64,000 nt of DNA from Endozoicomonas sp. GU-1 (GCF_027366395.1 NZ_CP114771.1:558001-622000), one strand, 5' to 3'. Counted from the first letter of the stretch, positions 19,507-30,022 are shown. The notes: generated by a model not told the origin, from the sequence alone. Made by a program: numbers and translations.

Positions 19507-22500
19507 TTACTGGTTTTTTCTCGTCCTTTTTTTCCTTTTTCTCCTTTTTGGTTTACCTGTTTGCTCTTCTGAAGGTTCTTTGGCGGTTAAGTAACCGTGA
19601 TCTTGCGGTCTTTGATCGGTAGTAACGTATGCTTCATCTCTGTTAAGTGATACAGAATGAACCTGTGTCGGGATGCCTGTCCTGATTTTTATTTGATCAA
19701 TATATGATTTCATTAAATCCTGATTCCAAAGTATGTTTGTCGGGATTTCAATGACTTCAAATCCTGATTTTTTCAGCAGTGCGATTTTCAGCAGAGTCGA
19801 ACCCTTTCTGGTTTTGAAATCAGCACTTGCGTAATGAGATGGTCCCTGAATTTCAATAACCATGTTGTGATCTGGCAGTAGCAGGTCTACCGGAGGCAAT
19901 GAGTTCAGACATTTTTCTTCTTCAATCTTTAAAGAGGGAATGCATGATTGGAGTTGATCACGGAAATTGGATTGAGGTTTTGAAATGGTTGTCTGGTAAT
20001 GGGGGATGATCGGACACGGTCTGCCAAGCCAATTTGCGGCCATGGCAGTGATGGAGTGATCATCTTCATTGTCGGGGGATGTATTTCCCAGGCGAGTAAA
20101 CAGGTCATCCATGTGTTTTTCAAGCAAATGGTTTTTGTTGGCAGTGGCGACCAGAGACAACCTGGCACAGCATACCATGACGCCCCAGAGAGACATCAAT
20201 ATGACTTGCTGAGAGAGCCGGGGGGGGTCACGGATTTGGTAGACAAGCGATTCGCACGTGGCGGTAAACTCGTTCAGCTCAATGAGTTCACCCAGTTTCG
20301 CCATGGCCCACAGCAGGTTGGCGATACCCTGAAGATTAAATTGATCCTTCTGCGCGTTCACGTAAGGCAACAGCGCAGCTACGGTCTCGTTGAACTCTGG
20401 TGTCTGGCCCTGCTTGCTATCCACCAGTTTTGCCATGGACCAGAGCAGGTTGGTGATTCCCTGAGCATTAAATTGGTCTTTCTGCGCGTTCACGCTGGGC
20501 AACAGCAAGGCCACGGCCTCTTTGAGCTGTGGTGCCTGTTCCTGCCCTTTGTCCACCAGTTTCGCCATGGCCCACACCAGGTTGGCGATTTCCTGTGGGT
20601 TAAAGTTAGCTTTCTGGGCGTTCATGTGTGGCAACAGCGCGGCCACGGCCTCGTTGAGTTCGGGTGTCTGCTCCTGCCCGTTGTCCACCAGTTTTGCGAT
20701 GGCCCAGAGCAGGTTGGCGATCAGTTGAGGAGTATATTGTTTTTTCTGTGGGTTAACGTGAATCAGCAGTGCAGCCACGGCCTCTTTGAGCTCTGGTGTC
20801 CGGTCCTGTCCGTTGTCCACCAGTTTTGCCATGGCCCACAGCAGGTTGGCGATACCCTGGGCATTAAATTGGCTTTTCTGTGCGTTCACATAAGGCAACA
20901 GCGCGGCCACGGTCTTCTCGAGTCCTGGTATTCGTCCCTGTTTGTTGTCCACCAGTTTCGCCATGGCCCACAACAGGTTGGTGATTTCATTTGGTTTAAA
21001 TTCAGCTTTTTGTGCCATCACTTGAGGCAACAACACGGCCAGAGCCCCGTTGAGCTCTGGTGTCCTGTCCTGCCCGTTGTCCACCAGTTTCGCGATGGCC
21101 CACAGCAGGTTGGCGATACCCTGTGGTTTGAAATCAGCTTTCTGTGCCTTCACGTTGGGCAATAGAGCGGCCACGGCCTCTTCGAGTTCTGCTGTCTGCT
21201 CCAGCCCGTTGTCCACCAGTTTCGCCATGGCCCACATCATGTTGGTGATATGCTGAGCAAAAAACTGGTCTTTCTGTGCTTTTATCCGGGGCAACAGCGC
21301 GGCCACAGCCTCGTTGAGCTCTGGTGTCCGCTCATGCCTGTTGTCCACCAGTTTCGCGATGGCCCACAGCAGGATGGCGATTTGCTGAGCAATAAATTGT
21401 TCTTTCTTTGCGTTCACGCTGGGCAGCAACGCGGTCACGACGCCGTTGAGCCTTGCTGTCAGCTCCAGCCCATTGTCCATCAGTTTTGCCACGGCCCACA
21501 GCAGGTTGGCGATACCCTGAAGTGTAAAGTTAGTTTTCTGTGCGTTCACTTGGGGCAATAGCGCTGCTACGGCCTCGCTGAGATCTGTTGTCCGCTCCAG
21601 CCCGTTGTCCACCAGTTTCGCCATGGCCCACAGCAGGTTGGCGATTTCCTGTGTGTTAAAGTTAGCTTTCTGTACGTTCACCCGGGGCAGTAATGCAACC
21701 AGGGCCCCTTTAAGCACTGGTGTTTGCTCTTGTCCGTTGTCCACCAGTTTTGCCATGGCCCACAGCAGGTTGGCGGTACCCTGTGGTTTAAAATCAGCTT
21801 TCTGTGCCTTCACGTTGGGCAATAGCGCGGCCACGGCCTCTTTGAGTTCTGCTGTCTGCTCCAGCCCGTTGTCCACCAGTTTTGCCATGGTCCACAGCAG
21901 GTTGGCAATGTCCCTTGGTTTAAAGTCAGTTTTAAGTGCTTTTATCCGGGGCAACAACGCGGCCACCGCCTGGTCGAGCTCTGGTGTTCGCTCCTGCCCG
22001 TGTTCAACCAGTTTGGTTATGGCCCACAGCAGGTTGGCGATTTCCTGTGGTTTAAGGTGAGCTTTCTGTGCGTTCACTTGGGGCAACAGCGAAGCCACGG
22101 CCTCGTTGAGCCCTGGTGTCCGCTCCTGCCCGTTGACCGCCAGTTTCGCCATGGCCCACAGCAGGTTGGAGATCCCCTGAGCATTAAATTGATCTTTTTG
22201 TGCGTTCACATGGGGCAACAGCGCGGCCATAGCCTCGTTGAACACTGGTGTTCGCTCCTGCCCGCTGTCTACCAGTTTGGCCATGGCCCACAGCTGATTG
22301 GCGATTCCCCGGGCATCAATGTCCCTGGCTTGAGGTTTTTGGTTGCACTTGAATATTATTGCATCAAGCAGCGTTGACAATAAGGCACCCTGCGTGTGCC
22401 TGACACGCTCATCCACGGGTTTATGAGGGGTAAAAACACCCGCTGAAGTAAATGAGTAAAGTGTTGTTGTCAGGCTTCGCCAGCTCCAACGCCGTGTGGC

Positions 22501-22920
22501 GGTATAATCTTGCAAAAAAATCATCAGCTGGCTTTGTTCCGCTCGGGTTAAGGGGCTTTGCGAAGCTAACGTGTATCTCTTAATTGAATTGGCATATTGA
22601 CTGTGATTTCTCCCATCATAACGATAACCGAAATGATCCGATTTACTCATCAGATCATCCATTACTTCCTGTTTGATGAGGGCATTGAAATCTTGAGCAG
22701 GGTTTACTGAACGGCAAGGCAGGTTTTGGGCAAAATATGGGACAGAAGAGTGGTGAAATTCATTACGCTCCGGAGTCGTGCGGGGGATATTATCCCTCTT
22801 TCTGACGGTGGCATGTCTATATTGTCCACGCCCTGAATAAGCGGCACGGTCATCCGGTTGATTGTAATCATTACCGGATCCTGCGTATTGACCACCGATA
22901 CCAGCAGAGCTTCTATGCAT
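19507..22920 (-). CDS. OPR-like repeat/RAP domain protein, copy 8 (1137 aa, 15 repeats)
   Basis: Fifteen repeats (about 205-864), linker, RAP from about 1005 and the copy 7-type basic tail (KPKRRKRKKRTRKNQ). It has the same total length as copy 9 and most repeats pair one to one with copy 9 in order, so the two are sister duplicates. Substitutions concentrate at the loop and at the residue after NGQE. The linker has RDPPRLSQQ, written by a run of eight C on the coding strand (plus strand G8, 20220-20227), a possible slippage site. Repeat 12 has a tyrosine in place of the loop phenylalanine (KKQYTPQ). RAP reads VDLLLPDHNMVIEIQGPSHYASADF. Confidence 0.9.
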   Translation of the reverse strand: MHRSSAGIGGQYAGSGNDYNQPDDRAAYSGRGQYRHATVRKRDNIPRTTPERNEFHHSSVPYFAQNLPCRSVNPAQDFNALIKQEVMDDLMSKSDHFGYRYDGRNHSQYANSIKRYTLASQSPLTRAEQSQLMIFLQDYTATRRWSWRSLTTTLYSFTSAGVFTPHKPVDERVRHTQGALLSTLLDAIIFKCNQKPQARDIDARGIANQLWAMAKLVDSGQERTPVFNEAMAALLPHVNAQKDQFNAQGISNLLWAMAKLAVNGQERTPGLNEAVASLLPQVNAQKAHLKPQEIANLLWAITKLVEHGQERTPELDQAVAALLPRIKALKTDFKPRDIANLLWTMAKLVDNGLEQTAELKEAVAALLPNVKAQKADFKPQGTANLLWAMAKLVDNGQEQTPVLKGALVALLPRVNVQKANFNTQEIANLLWAMAKLVDNGLERTTDLSEAVAALLPQVNAQKTNFTLQGIANLLWAVAKLMDNGLELTARLNGVVTALLPSVNAKKEQFIAQQIAILLWAIAKLVDNRHERTPELNEAVAALLPRIKAQKDQFFAQHITNMMWAMAKLVDNGLEQTAELEEAVAALLPNVKAQKADFKPQGIANLLWAIAKLVDNGQDRTPELNGALAVLLPQVMAQKAEFKPNEITNLLWAMAKLVDNKQGRIPGLEKTVAALLPYVNAQKSQFNAQGIANLLWAMAKLVDNGQDRTPELKEAVAALLIHVNPQKKQYTPQLIANLLWAIAKLVDNGQEQTPELNEAVAALLPHMNAQKANFNPQEIANLVWAMAKLVDKGQEQAPQLKEAVALLLPSVNAQKDQFNAQGITNLLWSMAKLVDSKQGQTPEFNETVAALLPYVNAQKDQFNLQGIANLLWAMAKLGELIELNEFTATCESLVYQIRDPPRLSQQVILMSLWGVMVCCARLSLVATANKNHLLEKHMDDLFTRLGNTSPDNEDDHSITAMAANWLGRPCPIIPHYQTTISKPQSNFRDQLQSCIPSLKIEEEKCLNSLPPVDLLLPDHNMVIEIQGPSHYASADFKTRKGSTLLKIALLKKSGFEVIEIPTNILWNQDLMKSYIDQIKIRTGIPTQVHSVSLNRDEAYVTTDQRPQDHGYLTAKEPSEEQTGKPKRRKRKKRTRKNQ

Positions 22921-22992
22921 AGTTATATTTCATTAATTCATGAAAATATAAAAAACAGACTGCTGTTCTGTTCAGAAGTTCATTTTGCTGAA
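22921..22992 (-). promoter_or_regulatory. Conserved leader of copy 8
   Basis: Same sequence as the copy 7 leader. 22993-23154 is a spacer nearly the same as 19345-19506. Confidence 0.55.
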
Positions 22993-23154
22993 ATATCGAT
23001 AAAACCACACGGTTGGGGATACTCATTGACTCCTGATGCCACCCATTCATTATTTCCAAATCACCCGGGGCGAGCTGCATGGGCAACAGGTGCTCAACGC
23101 TGGCACTTCCTTGAAGGTGAAAACGGTTCTTGAATCATGATGGAAGGGAGGAGC

Positions 23155-26100
23155 TTACTGGTTTTTTCTCGTCCTTTTTTTCCTTTTTCTCCTTTTTGGT
23201 TTACCTGTTTGTTCTTCTGAAGGTTCTTTGACGGTTAAGTAACTGTCCTCTTCCCGTCTTTTATCGGTAGTAACGTATGCCGCATCTCTGCTAAGTGATA
23301 CAGAATGAACCTGTGTCGGGATGCCTGCCCTGGTCTTTATTTGATCAATATATGATTTCATTAAATCCTGATTCCAAAGTATGTTAGCCGGGATTTCAAT
23401 GACTTCAAATCCTGATTTTTTCAGCAGTGCAAGTTTCAGCAGAGTCGAACCATTCCTGGTTTTGAAATCAGCACTTGCGTAATGAGATGGTCCCTGAATT
23501 TCAATAACAATGTTGTGATCTGGCAGTAGCAGGTCAACCGGAGGCAATGAGTTCAGACTCTTTTCTTCTTCAATCTTTAAAGAGGGAATGCATGATTGGA
23601 GTTGATCAAGGAAATTGGATTGAGGTATTGAAATGGTTGTCTGGTAATGGGGGATGATCGGACACGTTCTGCCAAGCCAGCTTGCGGCCAGGGCAATGAT
23701 GGATTGATCATCTTCATTGTCGGGAGGTGTATTTCCCAGGCGAGTAAACAGGTCATCTATGTGTTTTTCAAGCACATGGTTTTTATTGGCAGTGGCGACC
23801 AGAGACAACCTGGCACAGCATACCATGACGCCCCAGAGAGACATCAATATGGCTTGCTGAGAGAGCCGGGGGGGTTCACGGATTTGGTAGACAAGCGATT
23901 CGCATGTGGCGGTAAACTCGTTCAGTTCAATGAGTTCACCCAGTTTTGCCATGGCCCACAGCAGGTTGGCGATACCCTGAGGATTAAATTGGTCCTTCAG
24001 TACGTTCACGTGAGGCAACAGCGCAGCCACGGGCTCGTTGAACTCTGGTGTCTGGTCCTGTTTGCTGTCCACCAGTTTGGCCATGGCCCAGAGCAGGTTG
24101 GTGATACCCTGAGCATTAAATTGGCCTTTCTGCGCGGTCACATAAGGCAACAGCACGGCCACAGCCTCGTTAAACTCTGGTGTTCGCTCCAGCCCGTTGT
24201 CCACCAGTTTCGCCATGGCCCACAGCAGGTTGGCGATATGCTGGGGAATAAACTGGTCTTTCTGTGCGTTTACCAGGGGCAACAGCACGGCCACAGCCTC
24301 GTTAAACTCTGGTGTTCGCTCCAGCCCGTTGTCCACCAGTTTGGCCATGGCCCACAGCAGGTTGGCGATATGCTGAGGAATAAATTGTTTTTTCTGTGGG
24401 TTCACGAGAATCAACAGAGCAGCCACGGCCTCGTTGAGCTGAGGTGTCCGGTCCTGTCCATTGTCCACCAGTTTTGCCAGGGCCCACAGCAGATTGGCGA
24501 TATCCCGCGCATTAAATTGGCTTTTCTGTGCGTTCACATGAGGCAACAGCGCGGCCACGGTCTTTTCGAGTCCTGTTGCTCTCTCCAGTTTATTGTCCAC
24601 CAGTTTCGCCATGGCCCCCAGCAGGTTGGTGATTTCCTTTAGTTTAAATTCAGATTCCTGTGCCATCACGAGGGGCAACAACGCGGCCAGAGCCCCGTTG
24701 AACTCTGGTGTCCTGTCCTGCCCATTGTCCACCAGTTTTGCCATGGCCCACAGCAGGTTGGCGGTACCCTGTGGTTTAAAATCAGCTTTCTGTGCCTTCA
24801 CGTTGGGCAATAGCGCGGCCACGGCCTCTTTGAGTTCTGCTGTCTGCTCCAGCCCGTTGTCCACCAGTTTTGCCATGGCCCACATCAGGTTGGTGATATG
24901 CTGAGCAATAAACTGGTCTTTTTGTCCGTTCATCCGGGGCAACAGCGCGGCCACAGCCTCGTTGAGCTCTGGTGTCCATTCCTGCCTGTTGTCCACCAGT
25001 TTCGCGATCGCCCACAGCAGGTTGGCGATTTGTTGAGGAGTAAATTGTTCTTTCTGTGCGTTCACGCCAAGCAGCAACGCGGCCACGGCCTCTTTGAGTT
25101 CTGCTGTCTGATCCAGCCCGTGGTCCACCAGTTTTGCCATGGCCCATAGCAGGTTGGCGATACCCTGTGGTTTAAAGTTGGCTTTCTGAGCGTTCACGTG
25201 GGGCAATAGCTCGGCTACGGCCTCGCTGAGATCTGTTGTCTGTTCCAGTCCGTTATCCACCAGTTTCGCCATGGCCCATAGCAGGTTGGCGATTTCCTGC
25301 GGGTTAAGTTTGGCTTTCTGTTCGTTCACCTGGGGCAACAATGTAACCAGAGCCTCTTTGAACTCTGGTGTTTGTTCCTGCCCGTTGTCCAACAGTTTTG
25401 CCATGGCCCAGAGCAGGTTGGCGATATCCTGAGCATTAAATTTGCCTTTCCGCGCGTTCACATGGGGCAACAGCACGGCCACGGTTTCTTCGAGCTGTGG
25501 TGTTGGCTCCTGCCTGTTGTCCATCAGTTTCGCCATGGTCCACAGCAGGTTGGCAATTTCCCCCGGTTTAAAGTCAGTTTTCTGTGCGTTTACCTGGGGC
25601 AACAACGCGGCCACGGCCTTATTGAGCTCTGGTGTACGCTCCTGACCGTGTTCAACCAGTTTTGTTATGGCCCACAGCAGGTTGGTGATCCCCTGTGGTT
25701 TAAAGTTAGTTTTCTGTATGTTCACTTGTGGCAACAGCGCAGCCACGGCCTCATTGAGCCCCGGAGTCCGCTCCTGCCTGTTGACCGCCAGTTTCGCCAT
25801 GGCCCACAGCAGGTTGGCGATCCCCTGAGTAGTAAATTGATCTTTTTGTGCGATCACATGGGGCAACAGCGCGGCAATAGCCTCGTTGAACCCCGGTGTT
25901 CGCTCCTGTCCACTGTCTACCAGTTTGGCCATGGTCCACAGCTGGTTGGCGATTCCCCGAGCATCAATGTCCCAGGCTTGAGGTTTTTGGTTGCACTTGA
26001 ATACTATTGCATCAAGCAGCGTTGACAATAACGCACCCTGCGTGTGCCTGACACGAACATCCACGGGTTTATGAGGGGTAAAAACACCCGCTGAAGTAAA

Positions 26101-26568
26101 TGAATGAAGTGTTGTTGTCAGGCTTCGCCAACTCCAGCGCCGTGTGGCGGTATAATCTTGCAAAAAAATCATCAGCTGGCTTTGTTCCGCTCGGGTCAGG
26201 GGGCTTTGCGAAGCTAACGTATATCTCTTAATTGAATTGGCATATTGACTGTGATTTTTCCCATCATAACGATAACCGAAATGATCCGATTTACTCATCA
26301 GATCATCCATTACTTCCTGTTTGATGAGGGCATTGAAATCTTGAGCAGGGTTTACTGAACGGCGCGGCAGGTTTTGGGAAAAGTATGGGGCAGAAGAGTG
26401 GTGAAATTCATTACGCTCCGGAGTCGTGCGGGGGATGTTATCCCTCTTTCTGACGGTGGCATGTCTATATTGTCCACGCCCTGAATAAGCGGCACGGTCA
26501 TCCGGTTGGTGGTAATTATTACCGGATCCTGCGTATTGACCACCGATACCAGCAGAGCTTCTATGCAT
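23155..26568 (-). CDS. OPR-like repeat/RAP domain protein, copy 9 (1137 aa, 15 repeats)
   Basis: Fifteen repeats (about 205-864) and the tail KPKRRKRKKRTRKNQ. It is near-collinear with copy 8 in the N-terminal region, linker, RAP (IEIQGPSHYASADFKTRNGSTLLKLALLKKSGF, from about 1005) and tail. Repeats 13 and 14 are almost identical (HIANLLWAMAKLVDNGLERT followed by PEFNEAVAVLLP), a recent internal duplication that copy 8 does not have in the same form. Repeat 11 has the core tryptophan replaced by glycine (NLLGAMAKL), which may weaken that repeat. It is followed by copy 8 after a 234 bp spacer. Confidence 0.9.
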   Translation of the reverse strand: MHRSSAGIGGQYAGSGNNYHQPDDRAAYSGRGQYRHATVRKRDNIPRTTPERNEFHHSSAPYFSQNLPRRSVNPAQDFNALIKQEVMDDLMSKSDHFGYRYDGKNHSQYANSIKRYTLASQSPLTRAEQSQLMIFLQDYTATRRWSWRSLTTTLHSFTSAGVFTPHKPVDVRVRHTQGALLSTLLDAIVFKCNQKPQAWDIDARGIANQLWTMAKLVDSGQERTPGFNEAIAALLPHVIAQKDQFTTQGIANLLWAMAKLAVNRQERTPGLNEAVAALLPQVNIQKTNFKPQGITNLLWAITKLVEHGQERTPELNKAVAALLPQVNAQKTDFKPGEIANLLWTMAKLMDNRQEPTPQLEETVAVLLPHVNARKGKFNAQDIANLLWAMAKLLDNGQEQTPEFKEALVTLLPQVNEQKAKLNPQEIANLLWAMAKLVDNGLEQTTDLSEAVAELLPHVNAQKANFKPQGIANLLWAMAKLVDHGLDQTAELKEAVAALLLGVNAQKEQFTPQQIANLLWAIAKLVDNRQEWTPELNEAVAALLPRMNGQKDQFIAQHITNLMWAMAKLVDNGLEQTAELKEAVAALLPNVKAQKADFKPQGTANLLWAMAKLVDNGQDRTPEFNGALAALLPLVMAQESEFKLKEITNLLGAMAKLVDNKLERATGLEKTVAALLPHVNAQKSQFNARDIANLLWALAKLVDNGQDRTPQLNEAVAALLILVNPQKKQFIPQHIANLLWAMAKLVDNGLERTPEFNEAVAVLLPLVNAQKDQFIPQHIANLLWAMAKLVDNGLERTPEFNEAVAVLLPYVTAQKGQFNAQGITNLLWAMAKLVDSKQDQTPEFNEPVAALLPHVNVLKDQFNPQGIANLLWAMAKLGELIELNEFTATCESLVYQIREPPRLSQQAILMSLWGVMVCCARLSLVATANKNHVLEKHIDDLFTRLGNTPPDNEDDQSIIALAASWLGRTCPIIPHYQTTISIPQSNFLDQLQSCIPSLKIEEEKSLNSLPPVDLLLPDHNIVIEIQGPSHYASADFKTRNGSTLLKLALLKKSGFEVIEIPANILWNQDLMKSYIDQIKTRAGIPTQVHSVSLSRDAAYVTTDKRREEDSYLTVKEPSEEQTGKPKRRKRKKRTRKNQ
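24109..24389 (-). repeat. Recent 132 bp duplication, copy 9 repeats 13/14
   Basis: The block beginning ggcaacagcacggccacagc at 24146 recurs at 24278 with very few differences through the next core and loop. Confidence 0.8.
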
Positions 26569-26640
26569 AGTTATATTTCATTAATTCATGAAAATATAAA
26601 AAACAGACTGCTGTTCTGTTCAGAAGTTCATTTTGCTGAA
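26569..26640 (-). promoter_or_regulatory. Conserved leader of copy 9
   Basis: Same sequence as the copy 7 and 8 leaders up to ctgaaatat, after which it switches to an unrelated short spacer (26641-26677) before copy 10's stop. Confidence 0.55.
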
Positions 26641-26677
26641 ATATATGATTTCATTTGGTTAACTACTTATTGCCAAA

Positions 26678-29600
26678 TCATGATGCAGAATGACCCTGTG
26701 GCCCGATGTCTGCCCTGGCCTTTATCCAGTCAATATATAATTTCATTGAATCCTGATTCCGAAGCATGTTGGCCGGGATTTCAATGACTTCATATCCTGA
26801 TTTTTTCAGCAGTGCGATTTTCAGCAGAGTCGAACCATTCCTGGTTGTGAAATCAGCACTTGCGTAATGAGATGGTCCCTGAATTTCAATCACCATGTTG
26901 TGATCTGGCAATAGCAGGTCAACCGGAGGCAACAAGTTCAGACACTTTTCTTCTTCAATCTTTAAAGAGGGAATGCATGATTGGAGTTGATCACGGAAAT
27001 TGGCTTGAGGTATTGAAATGGTTGTCTGGTAATGGGGGATGACCGGACAGGTTCTGCCAAGCCAACTTGCGGCCATGGCCATGATGGATTGATCCTCTTC
27101 ATTGTCGGGGGAGGTATTGCCCAGGCGAGTAAACAGGTCATCCATGAGTTTTTCAAGCACATCATTTTTAGTGGCAGTGGCGAGAGACAACCTGGCGCAG
27201 CATACCATGACGCCCCAGAGAGACATCAATAGGGTTTGCTGAGAGAGCCGGGGAGTTTCACGGATTTGGTAGACAAGCGATTGGCACGTGGTGGTAAACT
27301 CGTTCAGCTCAATGAGTTCACCCAGTTTTGCCATGGCCCACAGCAGGTTGGCGATACCCTGAGGATTAAACTGGTCCTTCAGTGCGTTCACGTGGGGCAA
27401 CAGCGCAGCCACGACCTCGTTGAACTCTGGTGTCTGGTCCTGTTTATTGTCCACCAGTTTTGCCATGGCCCAGAGCAGGTTGGTAATACCCTGGGCATTA
27501 AATTGGCCTTTCTGCGCCTTCACATGAGGCAACAGCACGGCCACAGCCTGGTTAAACTCCGGTGTTTGCTCCAGCCCGTTGTCCACCAGTTTCGCCATGG
27601 CCCACAGCAGGTTGGTGATATGCTGGGGAATTAATTGGTCTTTCAGTACGTTTACCATGGGCAACAGCAAGGCCACAGCCTCGTAGAGCCGTGATGTTTG
27701 CTCCAGCCCGTTGTCCACCAGTTTCGCTATGGCCCACAGCAGGCTGGCGATATGCTTGGGAATAAATTGTTGTTCCTGTGGGTTCACGTGAATCAACAGT
27801 GTAGCCACGGCCTGGTTGAGCCCTGGTGTCCGGTCCTGTCCGTTATCCACCAGTTTTGCCATGGCCCACAGCAGGTTGGCGATATCCTGTGCATTAAATT
27901 GGCTTTTCTGAGTGTTCACATAAGGCAACAGCGCGGCCACGGTCTTTTCGAGTCCTGGTGTTCGCTCCTGATTGTTGTCCAACAGTTTCGCCATAGCCCA
28001 CAGCAGGTTGGCGATTTCCTTTGGTTTAAATTCAGCTTTCTGTGTCATCACGTGAGGCAACAGCGCGGCCAGAGTCCCGTTGAGCTCTGGCGTCCTTTCC
28101 TGCCCGTGGTCCACCAGTTTTGCCGTGGCCCACAGCAGGTTGGCGAGACCCCCTGGTTCAAAATCAGCTTTCTGTGCCTTCACCTTGGGCAATAGCGCGG
28201 CCACCCTCTCTTTGAGTTCTGCTGTCTGCTCCAGCCCGTTGTCCACCAGTTTTGCCATGGCCCACATCAGGTTGGTGATTTGCAGGGCCATAAACTGGTC
28301 TTTTTGTCCGTTCACATGGGGCAACAGCGTGGCCACAGCCTCGTTGAGTTCTGGTGTCCATTCCTGCCTGTTGTCCACCAGTTTCGCGATGGCCCACAGC
28401 AGGTTGGCGATTTGCTGAGGAATAAATGGTTCTTTCTGTGCGTTCACGCGAAGCAGCAACGCGGCCACGGCCTCTTTGAGTTCTGCTGTCTGATCCAGCC
28501 CGTTGTCCACCAGTTTTGCCATGGCCCACAGCAGGTTGGCGATACCCTGAGAATTAAATTGGTCCTTCTGTGCGTTCACGTGGGGCAATAGCACGGCTAT
28601 GGTCTCGCTGAGATCGGTGGTCTGCTCCAGCCCGGTGTCCACCAGTTTTGCCATGGCCCACAGCAGGTTGACGATACCCTGTGGTTTAAAGTTGGCTTTC
28701 TGTGCGTTCACGAGGGGCAATAGCGCCGCTACGGCCTCGCTGAGATCTGTTGTCTGCTCCAGCCCGTGGTCCAGCAGTTTCGCCATGGCCCAGACAAGGT
28801 TGGTGATATCCTGCGCATTAAATAGGCCTTTCTGTGCGTTCACACAGGGCAACAGTGCGGCCACAGCTGCTTTAAGCTCTGGTGTCTGCTCCAGCCCGTT
28901 GTCCAACAGCTTCGCCATGGCCCACAGCAGGTTGGCAATTTCCCGTGGTTTAAAGTCAGTTTTCTGTGCGTTTACCTGGGGCAACAACGCAGCCAGGGCT
29001 TTGTTGAGTTCTGGTGTTTGCTCCTGTCCGTGTTCAACCAGTTTGGTTATGGCCCACAGCAGGCTGGCGATTCCCCATGGTTTAAAGTTCGCTTTCTGTA
29101 GGTTCACATGTGGCAACAGCGCAGCCACGGCTTCATTGATCCCCGGAGTCCGCTTCTGCCCGTTGACCACCAGTTTCGCCATGGCCCACAGCAGGTTGCT
29201 GATCCCCTGAGCATTAAATTGATCTTTTTGTGCGTTCACATGGGGCAACAGCGCGGCCATAGCCTTGATGAGGCCTGGTGTTCGCTCCTGCCCGCTGTCG
29301 ACCAGTTTGGCCATGGCCCACAGCAGATTGGTGATTCCCTGGGCATCAATATCCCACGCTGCAGCTTTTCGGTTGCACTTGAATACTATTGCATCAAACA
29401 GCATTGACAATAAGGTGCCCTGAGTGTGCCTGACACGAACATCCACGGGTTTATGAGGGGTAAAAACACCCGCTGAAGTAAATGAATGAAGTGTTGTTGT
29501 CAGGCTTCGCCAACTCCAACGCCGTGTGGCGGTATAATCTTGCAAAAAAATCATCAGCTGGCTTTGTTCCGCTCGGGTTAACGGGCTTTGCGAAGCTAAT

Positions 29601-29950
29601 GTGTATCTCTTAATTGAATTGGCATATTGACTGTGATTTTTCCCATCATAACGATAACCGAAACGATCCGATTTACTCATCAAATCATCCATTACTTCCT
29701 GTTTGATGAGGGCATTGAAATCTTGAGCAGGGTTTATTGAACGGCACGGCAGGTTTTGGGCAAAGTATGGGGCAGAAGCGTGGTAAAATTCATTACGCTC
29801 CGGAGTAGTGCGGGGGATATTATCTCTCTTTCTGACGGTGGCATGTCTATACTGTCCACGCTCTGAACAAGCGGCATGGTTGTCCGGTTGGTTGTAATTA
29901 TTATCTGATCTTGCGTATCTACCACTTATGCCAGCAGAGGTTCTATGCAT
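26678..29950 (-). CDS. OPR-like repeat/RAP domain protein, copy 10 (1090 aa, 15 repeats)
   Basis: Fifteen repeats (about 205-864). The N-terminus MHRTSAGISGRYARSDNNYN shares MHRT with copy 11; the rest of the N-terminal region is of the copy 7-9 type. The linker is one residue shorter (CCARLSLATATKND) and reads LSQQTLLMSLWGVMV. RAP starts near 1004 (IEIQGPSHYASADFTTRNGSTLL, LKKSGYEVIEIP). It stops soon after RAP (PQGHSAS) and so lacks the 45-residue Lys/Arg tail of copies 7-9, although the RAP itself is of that group. The gap to copy 9 is correspondingly shorter (109 bp). Confidence 0.9.
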   Translation of the reverse strand: MHRTSAGISGRYARSDNNYNQPDNHAACSERGQYRHATVRKRDNIPRTTPERNEFYHASAPYFAQNLPCRSINPAQDFNALIKQEVMDDLMSKSDRFGYRYDGKNHSQYANSIKRYTLASQSPLTRAEQSQLMIFLQDYTATRRWSWRSLTTTLHSFTSAGVFTPHKPVDVRVRHTQGTLLSMLFDAIVFKCNRKAAAWDIDAQGITNLLWAMAKLVDSGQERTPGLIKAMAALLPHVNAQKDQFNAQGISNLLWAMAKLVVNGQKRTPGINEAVAALLPHVNLQKANFKPWGIASLLWAITKLVEHGQEQTPELNKALAALLPQVNAQKTDFKPREIANLLWAMAKLLDNGLEQTPELKAAVAALLPCVNAQKGLFNAQDITNLVWAMAKLLDHGLEQTTDLSEAVAALLPLVNAQKANFKPQGIVNLLWAMAKLVDTGLEQTTDLSETIAVLLPHVNAQKDQFNSQGIANLLWAMAKLVDNGLDQTAELKEAVAALLLRVNAQKEPFIPQQIANLLWAIAKLVDNRQEWTPELNEAVATLLPHVNGQKDQFMALQITNLMWAMAKLVDNGLEQTAELKERVAALLPKVKAQKADFEPGGLANLLWATAKLVDHGQERTPELNGTLAALLPHVMTQKAEFKPKEIANLLWAMAKLLDNNQERTPGLEKTVAALLPYVNTQKSQFNAQDIANLLWAMAKLVDNGQDRTPGLNQAVATLLIHVNPQEQQFIPKHIASLLWAIAKLVDNGLEQTSRLYEAVALLLPMVNVLKDQLIPQHITNLLWAMAKLVDNGLEQTPEFNQAVAVLLPHVKAQKGQFNAQGITNLLWAMAKLVDNKQDQTPEFNEVVAALLPHVNALKDQFNPQGIANLLWAMAKLGELIELNEFTTTCQSLVYQIRETPRLSQQTLLMSLWGVMVCCARLSLATATKNDVLEKLMDDLFTRLGNTSPDNEEDQSIMAMAASWLGRTCPVIPHYQTTISIPQANFRDQLQSCIPSLKIEEEKCLNLLPPVDLLLPDHNMVIEIQGPSHYASADFTTRNGSTLLKIALLKKSGYEVIEIPANMLRNQDSMKLYIDWIKARADIGPQGHSAS

Positions 29951-30022
29951 AATTATATTTCATTAATTCATGAGAATATAAAAAGCAGACTGCTGCTCTG
30001 TTCAGAAGTTCATTTTGCTGAA
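29951..30022 (-). promoter_or_regulatory. Conserved leader of copy 10
   Basis: Matches the copy 3 version (gagaatataaaaagcagac, gctctgttcagaag), not that of its neighbours 7-9. 30023-30088 is spacer. Confidence 0.55.
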
